Source: Nematopogon swammerdamellus
Taxonomy: Eukaryota; Arthropoda; Insecta; Lepidoptera; Adelidae
Length of the DNA stretch: 64,000 nt
Direction of reading: 5' to 3'
NCBI GenBank assembly: GCA_946902875.1
Contig: OX336337.1
Location: 3,286,001-3,350,000, forward strand
The translations under genes and the position numbers were made by a program. The notes under the pieces are model-generated. The model saw nothing but the letters and a program-made list of their open reading frames with translations. It did not search any database and was not told the origin of the DNA. Position 1 is the stretch's first letter. The number at the start of each line of letters is the position of its first letter. This document shows positions 10,901 through 18,282 of the stretch, in pieces.

Positions 10901-13900
10901 TGTGTTTCAATCATCAGTGCTCGGGTAGCACGGTTTGAGTCTTATTTCCGCCTTATAGATGAATTTTTTTGCCCGTTCGTTCGCACTATGCATTTTTTTT
11001 TTTATTTATCCCGGCCGGGATAAACCCTACCACCTAGTAAGGTAAGAAGGGAAGGGACCTACCAGTTTAACGTGGAATCCGAACCACGGTCAGTCTCCAA
11101 CGGATAGGTTCAAATAGATGGGCAGGGAGTGGAACGCACTTCCTGCCCATCTATTTCCTCCCAAGTACAGCCTGGGGTTTTTCAAAAAGGGCGTGAAAAG
11201 GCTCCTGTCAGGTCGGGATGGCATTCGCAATCCCCGTGTATCACAGAATGTCCATGGGCATCGTTAGACACCTACTTGTAGTTGAAAGGAAGCCAGATGT
11301 CGCGCTATCCATAAAAAAATCGACCAAGTTGTTTTTTTATCGACAAAACGCCGCGCCACGCGCAGATTCTCTTCCCTAGGCCATAAAAGTTTATTGCGCC
11401 GCGAACTGCCAGGACCGTTTGATACTACTATAGTTAAGTAAAAGCTAAACATGTATTCATGTAAAAATTATACATGAATACACATAAATTAGTAAATGTA
11501 AAAAATATAATATACAAAGCTCCTAGGTATCTAGACACCCGAACTTTAAAAAGTCTTAGAACTATGCTCGCACACATTTGCTACATCTGTACAGTGACAG
11601 GGTTCTATCTATGGTGAAAAAGTTGGCTCAAAAATAATGAAAAGTTAAACATTCATGGGCGTTCCCATAGAAAAAACCAAAAAGTTGTATGCGCGTGCGC
11701 CATCTACCGAATATACTTTGAAGCATTTTAACTAATATGAAGCATTTCATAACACGCCATAGATGGCGTGAGTGGCGCTAACCATGACATGACGATACGG
11801 AACCCTCGGTGCGCGAGTTTGACTCGCACTTGGCCGGTTTTTCTCTTCATCTTTCAGTTGGATCGGGGATCTTTATACCTTCTGGGAATGTCCATAAATG
11901 CACATCTCTCTTTCTGAAGAAGTTTGCCGAGCTGCCGTCAGCAACAACTCCATGAATCGATGCTCTCTCGACGCGCCGTGTTTTTCCTCTTCATCTGTCA
12001 GCTGGATCGGCGATCTTTATACCTTCTGAAACTGCCCTAATGTATATATTTCTATTGCTACAGAAGTATACCGAGCTGCCGCCAGCAACAACTCCATGAA
12101 TCGATGCTCTCTCGACGCGGTACCAGCCGTGTTTTTCCTCTGCATCTGTCAGCTGGATCGGGGATCTTTATACCTTCCGAAACTGCCCTAATGTATACAT
12201 TTCTATTGCTACAGAAGTATACCGAGCTGCCGCCAGCAACAACTTTATAAATCCACTCTCTCTCGACGCGGTATCAGCCGTGTTTTTCTTCTGCATCTGT
12301 CAGCTGGATCGGGGATCTTTATACCTTCCGAAACTGCCCTAATGTATATATTTCTATTGCTACATAAGTATACCGAGCTGCCGTCAGCAAAAACTTTATA
12401 AATCCACTCTCTCTCGACGCGGTATCAGCCGTGTTTTTCTTCTGCATCTGTAAGCTGGATCGGGGATCTTTATACCTTCTGAAACTGCCCTAATGTATAC
12501 ATTTCTATTGCTACAGAAGTATACCGAGCTGCCGCCAGCAACAACTTTATAAATCCACTCTCTCTCGACGCGGTATCAGCCGTGTTTTTCTTCTGCATCT
12601 GTCAGCTGGATCGGGGATCTTTATACCTTCCGAAACTGCCCTAATGTATATATTTCTATTGCTACATAAGTATACCGAGCTGCCGTCAGCAAAAACTTTA
12701 TAAATCCACTCTCTCTCGACGCGGTATCAGCCGTGTTTTTCTTCTGCATCTGTAAGCTGGATCGGGGATCTTTATACCTTCTGAAACTGCCCTAATGTAT
12801 ACATTTCTATTGCTACAGAAGTATACCGAGCTGCCGTCAGCAACAACTTTATAAATCCACGCTCTCTCGACGCGGTATCAGCCGTGTTTTTCTTCTGCAT
12901 CTGTCAGCTGGATCAGGGATCTTTATACCTTCTGGAACTTTTCTTAAATACACATTTCTCTTTCTACAGAAGTGTGCCGAGCTGCCGCCAGCAACAACTC
13001 CATGAATCGATGTTCTCTCGACGCGGTATCAGCCGTGTTTTTTTTTTTCATCTATCAGCTTGATCGGGGATCTTTATACCTTCTGGAACTACCCTAATGT
13101 ATATATCTCTATTGCTACAGAAGTATGTCGAGCTGCAGCCAGCAACAACCCCATGAACCGGCGCTCTCTCTACGCGCTATCAGCCGTGTGTTTCCTCTTC
13201 ATCTACCTGTCGGCCGGAGCGGGAATCTTTACCCTCTGGGAGGAAGACTGGACGTTCGGGGATGGATTCTACTTCTGCTTCATAACTATGACCACCATTG
13301 GCTTTGGGGACCTTGTGCCTAGTAAGTTGAACTTTGTTGATAATTATCTACTGATTGTGGAGCAGAACTGATTCGTTGCTTTTCATGAATCAACTACGTC
13401 TGGTGTTGTGCTGTAATTTACCAGAGTTCTTGCAGCACAACATCGATTACTCTGCTTACCCCGATTGTCGGGATTCAGCGTGTGTGATATGTATGGATGT
13501 ATGTACTACGTCTAACTAAGGTGTATCTTATTGTATGTCTAGATTAACTGTTATTCTATGAAAACAGTTTTTTTTTTTTTTTCTTATTTTTTCTTTTACA
13601 TACCTATGTTATGTTACATTATCTGTGAACGTCTCTTGAATTATTTAAAATTAAGTCTGTGCCATATTGATAGTTATTTTTACCCGGCTGTGGCGAAGCT
13701 AAAAGAAAGGTAGTTAATGTGTTTTGTTTAGCCTGAATGTTTGTATGTATGTATGTTTGGTTTTTGTTAGGAATTTAGGATCACTGCAAGTGCTAAGAGA
13801 CTTGTCCCGATTTTGATAATTCCGGTTTCATTCGGTATGTCTCAAATAAGGGTGACGCTGGGTACTAAAATTTTTACTAATACTAAACGTGGCGCTCGGT

Positions 13901-14825
13901 GTTGTGCTGTAATTAATTTATCCAAGTTCTTGCAGCTCAACATCGACTACCACCAATTGCCGAATATAGCGTGATGGTATTTATGTATGTAAATATAAGA
14001 CTGTAAGCGGTGTTATTATGTGGCTATTCACTAAATTACTTGTAAAAATATGCATAAAAAAATACCCTGCGAAGGTTCTTGTCGGTTCTTCTTCGTGCGT
14101 GTAATCAAACCGGATAGAACACATTGTGACAAGTTCGAGTGCAGTCTAACTGCCATATTATGAATGATCAATAAACAATACAATACAATCAATACTAATA
14201 ATAAATTTTTATGGGATGGTCATGGAGTACGTTACTTTGTTTTATGAGATATTGCGTCTGTAGACTCAATGTATAATACTAAAACTAAATTTACGATTTT
14301 TAGAAATATTTTCTGTATGTATGTGTGTATATGTTCCTCCATAACTCTTAAACCGATCATCCGAATTTGATGAAACTTAGCACAAGCACATTTGATTATA
14401 CGGGACATAGGATAGACTAAATAAAATTCAGTCGCGGTTACGCTAAGATGTGGCTCTCATACAAATCGAATTGTACCGCGCGCCGAAATAAACGTACGCT
14501 AGGCACCGCTACCTTACTTATTTTCTAAATACGAATTTGACGCGAGCGAAGCCGCGGGCAAAAGCTATTGAAAATGTAAAAACAGTGTTATAACGTCCCC
14601 ACAGAACAGCAGAGCTACATGCTCCTGTGCACTCTGTACATCCTGATCGGGCTGGCCCTCACGTCCACCATCATAGAGCTGGTGCGGAGGCAGTACGCAC
14701 GCTCGTGGCAGCAGCTGCGAGCCCTCTCCGGACCCCTGGCTGACACTCTGAGGCGGCTCGGCGACGCTGGCCGAGGGGTGGATGTAAGCTCATTGCACAA
14801 CGATCTGAGGAAGGTCCTAACTGTG
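1831..14825 (+). CDS. Two-pore-domain potassium channel (K2P/TWiK type), partial gene, five exons
   Basis: K2P channels are dimeric leak potassium channels of the plasma membrane; each subunit has four membrane segments and two pore loops. Joining five exons gives 289 residues with no stop. In order: end of M1 (VFRALE, 1-6), extracellular cap (about 7-75) with possible N-glycosylation sites NET (33-35) and NAS (58-60), pore 1 TTIGYG (93-98), M2 (about 109-132, with IGIPLTLTVIADLG), M3 (about 165-188), pore 2 TTIGFG (206-211), M4 (about 220-242), then a basic cytoplasmic tail. Introns have phases 0, 1, 1, 1 and the last exon ends in phase 0 at GTGAGT. The start codon and most of M1 are upstream of the window; the C-terminus was not found. 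Family identity is certain from the two pore signatures. The ortholog is not: insect genomes carry about ten K2P genes. Confidence 0.93.
1911..2660 (+). repeat. Tandem array of exon A 3' ends with splice donors, 124-bp unit
   Basis: The motif GTGCAGAC starts at 1915, 2039, 2163, 2287 and 2411, with a mutated form at 2535: an exact 124-bp period. The first unit is the functional exon. Each later unit repeats about 29 codons of it (VQTL.E.RDV.NFETVIRVELEK), then the donor, then a short intron piece ending in TATAG or AATAG. Copies at 2039, 2163 and 2287 keep GAG|GTATGT. The copy at 2411 has AAG|GTCTGT. The copy at 2535 has a stop and an internal deletion, and a last scrap lies near 2624. Units 0 and 2 share KYEE plus GTATGTGTCC, while units 1 and 3 share KFEE plus GTATGTTTCC, so the array seems to have grown by 248-bp dimers. 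Confidence 0.92.
2661..2980. other. Intron sequence, no feature seen
   Basis: AT-rich intron DNA between the exon A array and a SINE-T copy. Confidence 0.5.
2982..3345 (+). mobile_element. SINE-T, tRNA-headed retroposon
   Basis: The head resembles a serine/leucine-type tRNA: GGGTGGCCGAGTCGG (A-box region), then TTGCGAGAGG and the B box GGTTCGAATCC. The body has TGCTACTTCGCCGTTCGGAACC, CCTTGCCCCTTACTAC, GCTACCACCGTACTGGAAG and GGTGATATTGTCTGGTCGG. Copies also lie at 7031, 26291 and 46311. Confidence 0.75.
3346..3420 (-). mobile_element. LINE 3' tail fragment
   Basis: The reverse complement matches the end of the LINE seen at 20690-21480: GGCATTCGCAACCCCCGCAT then GTCCATGGACGTCGTTAGAC. Confidence 0.7.
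3535..3845 (-). mobile_element. SINE-A, old and interrupted
   Basis: A diverged minus-strand copy with TTGGCTACATCACC, GTGTCAGCCCATAACACC and GGCTACATTGAACTGGACTG. A short repeat of GTAAGGTAAGGG (about 3750-3785) interrupts it before the TTCGGATTCCAC head region. Confidence 0.65.
3877..4176 (+). mobile_element. SINE-A body with SINE-B-type head
   Basis: Begins AGAATAGCCCCACTGCATCT and GTCGTAAAAGGCGACTAAGG (the SINE-B head), then switches at ATATGACTCCC to the SINE-A body: ACTAGGTGGTAGGGTTTAAC, GTAAATAGTTCGTGTTTTCC, GTGTCAGTTTCCAT and an A-run. It lies in the intron just upstream of exon B. Confidence 0.8.
4326..4449 (+). CDS. K2P exon B: cap and pore helix 1
   Basis: The acceptor is TTCTCACAG at 4317-4325 and the donor is ATAG|GTAATA at 4449/4450. 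The exon enters in phase 0 and leaves in phase 1. It encodes VLENASNGG through SVFFSSTVLTTI plus the first base of the selectivity-filter glycine. The NAS site lies in the cap. The donor abuts the tail of a minus-strand SINE-B whose target duplication copies this exon-intron border. Confidence 0.92.
4457..4763 (-). mobile_element. SINE-B with perfect 15-bp target duplication at a splice donor
   Basis: Minus-strand copy: tail ATACATACACAC at the left, then GGTGTTGTGCCGC, GACCACCACGTTTAGC, TCGCCTTTTACTACATGCAC and AATAGCCCCAC read in reverse, with the head ending near 4760. CACTATAGGTAATAC stands at 4442-4456 and again at 4764-4778. The first copy holds the last 8 bases of exon B and its donor, so insertion duplicated the exon-intron border. 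This shows that SINE-B moves by retroposition. Confidence 0.88.
4779..5275 (+). mobile_element. Probable LINE 3' UTR with TTTCA-repeat tail
   Basis: An AT-rich stretch ending in GAATAAACATTTTC followed by TTTCA repeats looks like a polyadenylation signal plus terminal repeat of a truncated LINE. No coding part remains. Confidence 0.4.
5398..5593 (+). mobile_element. SINE-A, 5' truncated
   Basis: Starts inside the body at ACCCGCCCGGGTTGGTACC and runs to GTGTCAGTTTCCAT plus an A-run. A long G-run (about 5597-5620) follows. Confidence 0.8.
5621..6950. other. Intron DNA with AT-rich LINE-tail-like pieces
   Basis: About 6100-6410 holds two similar AT-rich segments ending in AATAAAG-like signals and ATA repeats. 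About 6415-6500 (TTTATTTATTTC then AGAGAGGCTCTGCAATAG) looks like a minus-strand LINE tail. No exon seen. Confidence 0.4.
6970..7190. mobile_element. SINE-A (minus) fragment followed by SINE-T (plus) fragment
   Basis: About 6970-7052 carries the SINE-A body in reverse (CCCTTTCATTCATTGCGG). About 7060-7170 carries the SINE-T body (GCCGACTGGGTTGGTGCCAC, GATGACCGCATAACAGC). Both are diverged and lie just before exon C. Confidence 0.6.
7238..7396 (+). CDS. K2P exon C: pore 1 end and M2
   Basis: The acceptor is TTGTCCACAG at 7228-7237 and the donor is CCCA|GTAAGT at 7396/7397, phases 1 and 1. Exon B plus exon C restores TTIGYGN, splitting the filter between its first glycine and the tyrosine. M2 follows with the family signature YALIGIPLTLTVIADLG, then the cytoplasmic loop AVSMLAKRLPQMP. 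The ATG at 7219 is in intron and is not a start. Confidence 0.93.
7440..7678 (+). repeat. Two-copy tandem repeat, about 118 bp, with C-runs
   Basis: GAATGCCCCTC, a C-run, ACCCCCATTGTGTTAACAAG and GGGCAGCGAATAAATAAAC occur twice in direct order just after exon C. Confidence 0.85.
7679..8690. other. Intron DNA, no gene seen
   Basis: A LINE-tail-like AATAAAATAAAATG is at about 7770. The stretch 8285-8580 is more GC-rich, with short open frames on both strands that match no family I know. Confidence 0.45.
8692..8867 (+). repeat. Two-copy diverged direct repeat
   Basis: GCTGCTTTCCGAATACATAA with CACCGCCTCGATTGCTCAGC recurs about 115 bp on as GCTGCTGTCGGAAAACATAA with CACCGCCTCTATAACTCAGC. Confidence 0.7.
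8869..8912 (-). mobile_element. Helitron-like 3' terminus
   Basis: ACTAGCTGTGCCGGTGGCTC then CGCTCGCGG. On the minus strand this is a GC-rich terminal palindrome followed by CTAG and T, the usual end of lepidopteran non-autonomous Helitrons. Confidence 0.5.
9095..9665. other. GC-rich block of unknown nature
   Basis: About 570 bp far richer in GC than its surroundings, with GAGCTCTCCGGGACGACG near 9165 mirrored by TCGGAGAGCTCCGTATCCG near 9242. Open frames of 70-130 codons exist on both strands, but none has a recognisable domain. It could be an old element fragment. Confidence 0.4.
9966..10135 (+). mobile_element. LINE 3' tail fragment
   Basis: TTTCCCCCCAAGTACGG, CGGGTCTTTCAAGAG, ACCTGTCAGGCCGGTATGGC and GTCGTTAGACACCTTATGGG match the 3' end of the LINE at 20690. 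It splits a repeat that resumes at 10140 with AGTTATAAGCGAACATACAT. Confidence 0.8.
10390..10975. other. AT-rich intron DNA, nothing recognised
   Basis: No coding signal or repeat family seen. Confidence 0.5.
10990..11105 (-). mobile_element. SINE-A fragment
   Basis: TTATCCCGGCCGGGATAAAC, ACCACCTAGTAAGGTAAG and GTGGAATCCGAACCACGG in reverse orientation. Confidence 0.75.
11125..11280 (+). mobile_element. LINE 3' tail fragment
   Basis: TGGAACGCACTTCCTGCCC, TTTCCTCCCAAGTACAGCC, CCTGTCAGGTCGGGATGGC and CATCGTTAGACACCT match the LINE at 20690. GATGGGCAGGAAGTG repeated in reverse makes a small hairpin. Confidence 0.75.
11600..11841 (+). mobile_element. G-family repeat, 3' part
   Basis: CGCCATCTACCGAATATAC, GAAGCATTTTAACTAATATG, ACACGCCATAGATGGCGTG, then GTGCGCGAG and ACTCGCACTTGGCCGGTTTT. 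The exon D array begins directly after it. Confidence 0.75.
11845..13120 (+). repeat. Tandem array of exon D 5' ends with splice acceptors, 151-bp unit
   Basis: Sequence matching the exon D start (AAGTA..CCGAGCTGC) recurs at 11920, 12064, 12215, 12366, 12517, 12668, 12819 and 12970, then at 13121 in the true exon. Spacing is 151 bp except for the first step of 144. Each unit holds about 30 bp of intron with a pyrimidine tract and acceptor, then about 120 bp resembling the first 120 bp of exon D. The frame stays readable for about 35 codons (RAAASNN, later LSLDAVSAVFFFCIC) before a stop. Units at 12366 and 12668 have ACAT instead of ACAG and have lost the acceptor; the alternation with intact units shows a 302-bp dimer repeat. 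No unit includes the exon D donor. Confidence 0.93.
13121..13321 (+). CDS. K2P exon D: M3 and pore 2
   Basis: The acceptor is ATTGCTACAG at 13111-13120 and the donor is CCTA|GTAAGT at 13321/13322, phases 1 and 1. It encodes VCRAAASNNPMNRR, then M3 (LYALSAVCFLFIYLSAGAG), the loop IFTLWEEDWTF, and pore 2 with TMTTIGFGDLVP. The asparagine-rich start is copied eight times upstream in the intron. An ATG in intron at 13060 reads into the exon in frame but has no support as a start. Confidence 0.94.
13390..13508 (+). mobile_element. SINE-B 3' end
   Basis: GGTGTTGTGCTGTAATTTACC to GGGATTCAGCGTGTGTGATA, with a short ATGTATG tail. Confidence 0.8.
13886..13996 (+). mobile_element. SINE-B 3' end, diverged
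   Basis: ACGTGGCGCTCGGTGTTGTG through CAATTGCCG to a short TATGTATG tail. Confidence 0.65.
14005..14188 (+). mobile_element. Retroelement tail with ACAAT repeats
   Basis: CTGTAAGCGGTGTTATTATG, TACCCTGCGAAGG, TTCTTGTCGGTTCTTCTTCG and TGATCAATAAACAATACAAT. The same unit lies at 34340-34560 and about 62265-62385; the AATAAACA signal and pentamer repeat suggest a LINE 3' end. Confidence 0.6.
14189..14568 (+). mobile_element. Non-autonomous Helitron-like element, complete
   Basis: Starts TCAATACTAATAATAAA, contains GGGATGGTCATGGAGTACG and TCCATAACTCTTAAACCGAT, and ends ACGCGAGCGAAGCCGCGGGC then AAAAGCTAT. A TC start, a GC-rich palindrome near the 3' end, a CTAR-like end and insertion between A and T fit Helitrons. 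Related copies are on the minus strand at 22164-22824 and 49858-50038. It ends 36 bp before exon E. Confidence 0.65.
14605..14825 (+). CDS. K2P exon E: M4 and proximal C-terminal tail
   Basis: The acceptor is CGTCCCCACAG at 14594-14604 and the donor is GTG|GTGAGT at 14825/14826; it enters in phase 1 and leaves in phase 0. The first full codons read QQSYMLLCTLYILIGLAL, the K2P M4. A basic helix follows (ELVRRQYARSW), then a tail with LADTLRRLGD and LRKVLTV. The open frame after GTG reads low-complexity hydrophobic residues and is intron. The clean donor means at least one more coding exon lies beyond. Confidence 0.93.
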
Positions 14826-15032
14826 GTGAGTGAAGTGGTTTTTTTTGTGTTTATATTCGTAAATATTATATTTATTATTATATTTCGACATTGTCGTCGT
14901 CAGATAAAAAAAATTATATACTTGTATACATATAAGATTCATATACGTCAATCAAATGGTGATGACGAATGATCACGAGTCAGTGTGCGAATGATAGATG
15001 GCGTTGTTTTATATTATATTGGACAAGCTGTG

Positions 15033-15255
15033 CCCGCGGCTCCGCCCGCTCTCATATTTGACTTCACTGCTAACCTAATAAGCCATTTAGCGTGATAGTA
15101 AGTAGCCTATAGTTGATGGGAAGAATCAAGCTATCCGTAGATTTTTTTTTTATTAAAATCGGTTTAGTGGTTCTCGAGTTATAAGCGGACAGACAGACAT
15201 AAACTCAGACACTCAGACACTCAGACAGAAAGCAGACGTTGGATTTTATTATAGG
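15033..15255 (-). mobile_element. Helitron-like fragment
   Basis: Opens AAGCTGTGCCCGCGGCTCCG (the reverse of a Helitron-like 3' end) and runs to CGAGTTATAAGCGGACAGAC and CAGACGTTGGATTTTATTA. Confidence 0.5.
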
Positions 15256-15675
15256 TATACAGGGTGTCCCAGAAACCGACGATAATCCTTTAACAGGAGA
15301 TAGGGCTGCTAATTCCCTCTCAGAATATCTAATTTTAGGTTTAGTAAAAATGGCTTAGTTTTTGAGATATTGTCATTTTTGTAAAAATCCAAAATTTTCT
15401 TCCTCAGCTCATTTTTTTAAATGCCACAAGTACAAATGTAAGATTTTCTTAAATCTAGTTTTTGTCAAATATTCCTGAAAAGTAAGCCTTTCACACGGTA
15501 TAATTTATTTTTTCATGTTTAATCCTGTTTAGCTGAAAAACGACTTAAGAGCCACATGTTAAAAAATTTTCAGCCTCACCCTTGAGTTTGGCCGTTCGCG
15601 GTGAAAAAAAAAATTACTACACTAAAGTGGCATTATGCAACAAAAATACGACCATCTAATGTAGTTTTTATAAAA

Positions 15676-16091
15676 GTTAAATTACAAATTTAAAAAACCC
15701 CCGACTCTTAAAAAGTCAAAAATAATTTCCGTTTACTTACTTAAAGGAGTCGGTAGACCGCTAAGTAAATTCCCGCGCAACTTTTGAGTCTTTATATTTA
15801 ATTTACTTAGCGGTCCCCCGACTCCTTTAAGTAAGTAAACGGAAATTATTTTTGACTTTTTAAGAGTCGGGGGTTTTTTAAATTTGTAATTTAACTTTTA
15901 TTTCAAGCTTTTTAAAAAAAACCGCATGCAAATCGGTCCACTTTTGAAGATAATAATTTTTTTTATTACTTAATTACTTAATTACTTGATTACAAACATA
16001 GCTAAGAACCATCCCGATTAAACAGGCTTCCTAATAAAAAAAACCGCATCCAAATCGGTCCATCCGTTTGGGAGCTACGATGCCACAGACA

Positions 16092-16132
<41 letters not shown>

Positions 16133-16173
16133 AACTTATAACACCCCTCCTTCTTTTTCGTCGGGGGTTAAAA
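15676..16173 (+). mobile_element. MITE with CCCCCGAC ends, inside the left arm
   Basis: Starts near AAAAACCCCCGACTCTTAA and ends CGTCGGGGGTTAAAAA. An inner palindrome (about 15697-15880) is followed by AAACCGCATGCAAATCGGTC, a CA-repeat (about 16090-16126) and ACGTCAAACTTATAACACCC. The right arm lacks it, so it arrived after the palindrome formed. A second copy is at 29430-29880. Confidence 0.78.
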
Positions 16174-16435
16174 ATGGTACATCACTTACCGATTTGCCCA
16201 ATTATTTATGAGATATTGTTATTTAACTGCAAAAAGACCTCGGAATTTGATAACTGTTCTCCCAACTACGAATTGGTATAAAATAAACACTTTAAGTAAT
16301 TGGTCTTTATTAACCTGTTAAAGTAGATGTTCAAATAGTTTACAACCTGCACAAATGCTAGCTCGACATCTTCTCACAAATGCCCGGTTGATGCGTCGAG
16401 CAAGTACTCGATGCAAGTGCAGATACGTCCACCTA

Positions 16436-16592
16436 TGCTATGTAAATAGTTTGTGTTTTCCGTCCACTTGACTTTAGTCGGCACGACCGAAGGGAAGCAC
16501 TGACGTGGCACCAAGTTCACCCGGTGTTATGGGATTACATCACGGATGTTGTAGGTAATGTAGCCAACCATGTCAGTTTACATAAAAAAAAA
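16436..16592 (+). mobile_element. SINE-A 3' part in the left palindrome arm
   Basis: From GTAAATAGTTTGTGTTTTCC to CATGTCAGTTTACAT plus an A-run. Its mirror copy is at 17107-17262. Confidence 0.8.
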
Positions 16593-16599
16593 CCTGAGC

Positions 16600-16940
16600 T
16601 ACTGCCGTAATTCTTTCTTTGAGCTCTATGAAGTTTTCCACCGGTTTCCCGTAAACTTTTTCTTTTAAATAGCCTCAATAATAAAAGTCTAACGGATTTA
16701 AATCCGGTGACCTAGACGTCCGACCCATCTGTGGGGATATGCTTGGTCTAAAAAATTATGCACTTCTCTAGCGTAATGGGCCAGCCCATTACGCTAGAGA
16801 AGTGCGTAATTTTTGCGCAGGCATCATTTTGCAACCACCTCCGTATGGCCAATGGTACATCTTCTAAAAGGCTCTGAAGCTCCTGTTGCAGAAACTCAAG
16901 ATAATTCGCCCGTTTAAAGTTTCTACAATTCAACGGACAT
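16600..16940 (-). pseudogene. Mariner-type transposase, broken
   Basis: The minus strand reads YLEFLQQELQSLLEDVPLAI then LQNDACAKITHF, and further on RSPDLNPLDFYY with an in-frame stop. LLEDVPL, the FQHDGAP-like motif and PDLNPLDF are typical of mariner-family transposases; the PDL aspartate is the third catalytic residue. Stops and frame breaks show it is dead. Confidence 0.75.
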
Positions 16941-16954
16941 CTTGTGGTCTCCTA

Positions 16955-17106
16955 GCCACTTGCATCCCCACAGATAGGCCGGACGTCAGATCACCGGATT
17001 TAAATCCCTTAGATTTTTATTATTTGGGCTATTTAAAGAAAAAGTTTACTGGAAACCGGTGGAAAACTTGATAGAGCTCAAAGAAAGAATTACGGCAGTA
17101 GCTCAG
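16955..17106 (+). pseudogene. Second copy of the transposase C-terminus
   Basis: The plus strand reads RPDVRSPDLNPLDFYYLGYL then KKKF, in the right arm of the palindrome. It mirrors the left-arm remnant and has different point changes. Confidence 0.75.
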
Positions 17107-17262
17107 GTTTTCTTTTAATGTAAACTGACTTGGTTGGCTACATCACCTACAACATCCGTGATGTCAGCCCATAACACCGGGTGAACTTGGTGCCACGTCA
17201 GTGCTTCCCTTCGGTCGTGCCGACTATAGTCAAGTGGACGGAAAACACAAACTATTTACATA
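17107..17262 (-). mobile_element. SINE-A 3' part in the right palindrome arm
   Basis: The reverse complement of the left-arm copy, joined to the same transposase sequence (GTAGCTCAGGTTTTCTTTT). Confidence 0.8.
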
Positions 17263-18024
17263 GCATAGGTGGACGTATCTGCACTTGCATCGAGTACTTG
17301 CTCGACGCATCAACCGGGCATTTGTGAGAAGATGTCGAGCTAGCATTTGTGCAGGTGGTAAACAATTTGAACATCTACTTTAAAGACCAATTTACTTCAA
17401 GTGTTTATTTTATTCCAATTCGTACTTGGTAGAACAGATATCAAATTCCGAGGTCCTTTTTCAGTTAAATAACAATATCTCATAAATTGTTGGGCAAATC
17501 GGTAAGTGATGTACCAGTTTAAAAACTACATTAGATGAGCGTATTTTTGTTGCATAATGCCACTTTAGTGTAGTAATTTTTTTTTTACCGCGAAGGGCCA
17601 AACTCAAGGGATGAGCCTGAAAAAATTTTAACATGTGGCTCTTAAGTCGTTTTTCAGCTAAACAGGATTAAACATGAAAAAATAAATTATACCGTGTGAA
17701 AGCCTTACTTTTCAGGAATATTTGACAAAAACTAGATTTAAGAAAATCTTACATTTGTACTTGTGGCATTTAAAAAAATGAGCTGAGGGATAAAATTTTG
17801 GATTTTTACAAAAATGACAATATCTCAAAAACTAAGCCATTTTTACTAAACCTAAAATTAGATATTCTGAGAGGTAATTAGCAGCCCTATCTCCTGTTAA
17901 AGGATTATCGTCGGTTTCTGGGACACCCTGTATATATATATAAGGAAATAAGGATTATTTATCCGTGTGGGACCTATGGATTCGTCATCTTAACCTACGA
18001 GCAAATACAAACAAACATAGAACT

Positions 18025-18280
18025 CAGTACCTGTATCCCGAAAATCGGGGTAAGCAGAGTAATTGCTGTTGTGCTGCAAGGACTCTGGTAAATTACAGCA
18101 CAACACCGACCACCAAGTTTCGCAAAGTATTCGGACAAGATAACTATCAAACGGCAAGGCACGAAGACTCGCCTGCTGCATGACTCGGTGGAAGGATCGT
18201 GCCAAGGTTGTTGTGGCTAGGCGGTCGCCCTTTAGCACAGCATTACGACATGCAAGGAGAGAGATGCAGTGGAGATATTT
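18025..18280 (-). mobile_element. SINE-B, tail lost
   Basis: ATCGGGGTAAGCAGAGTAAT, GTAAATTACAGCACAACACC, GCATGACTCGGTGGAAGGA and GAGAGATGCAGTGG, in reverse orientation. Confidence 0.8.
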
Positions 18281-18282
18281 TT

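Larger units (their letters stand above)
15256..17934. mobile_element. 2.7-kb palindrome derived from a mariner-type transposon
   Basis: The left end is TATACAGGGTGTCCCAGAAA and the right end is its reverse complement. The arms (about 15256-16747 and 16955-17934) match across their length: TTGAGATATTGTCATTTTTG, AAAACGACTTAAGAGCCACA, GCCCGGTTGATGCGTCGAGC and others. Each arm contains a SINE-A fragment and a copy of the transposase C-terminal region. The left arm also carries a later MITE insertion. The spacer holds a 60-bp palindrome (16754-16816) and more transposase. Confidence 0.88.
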
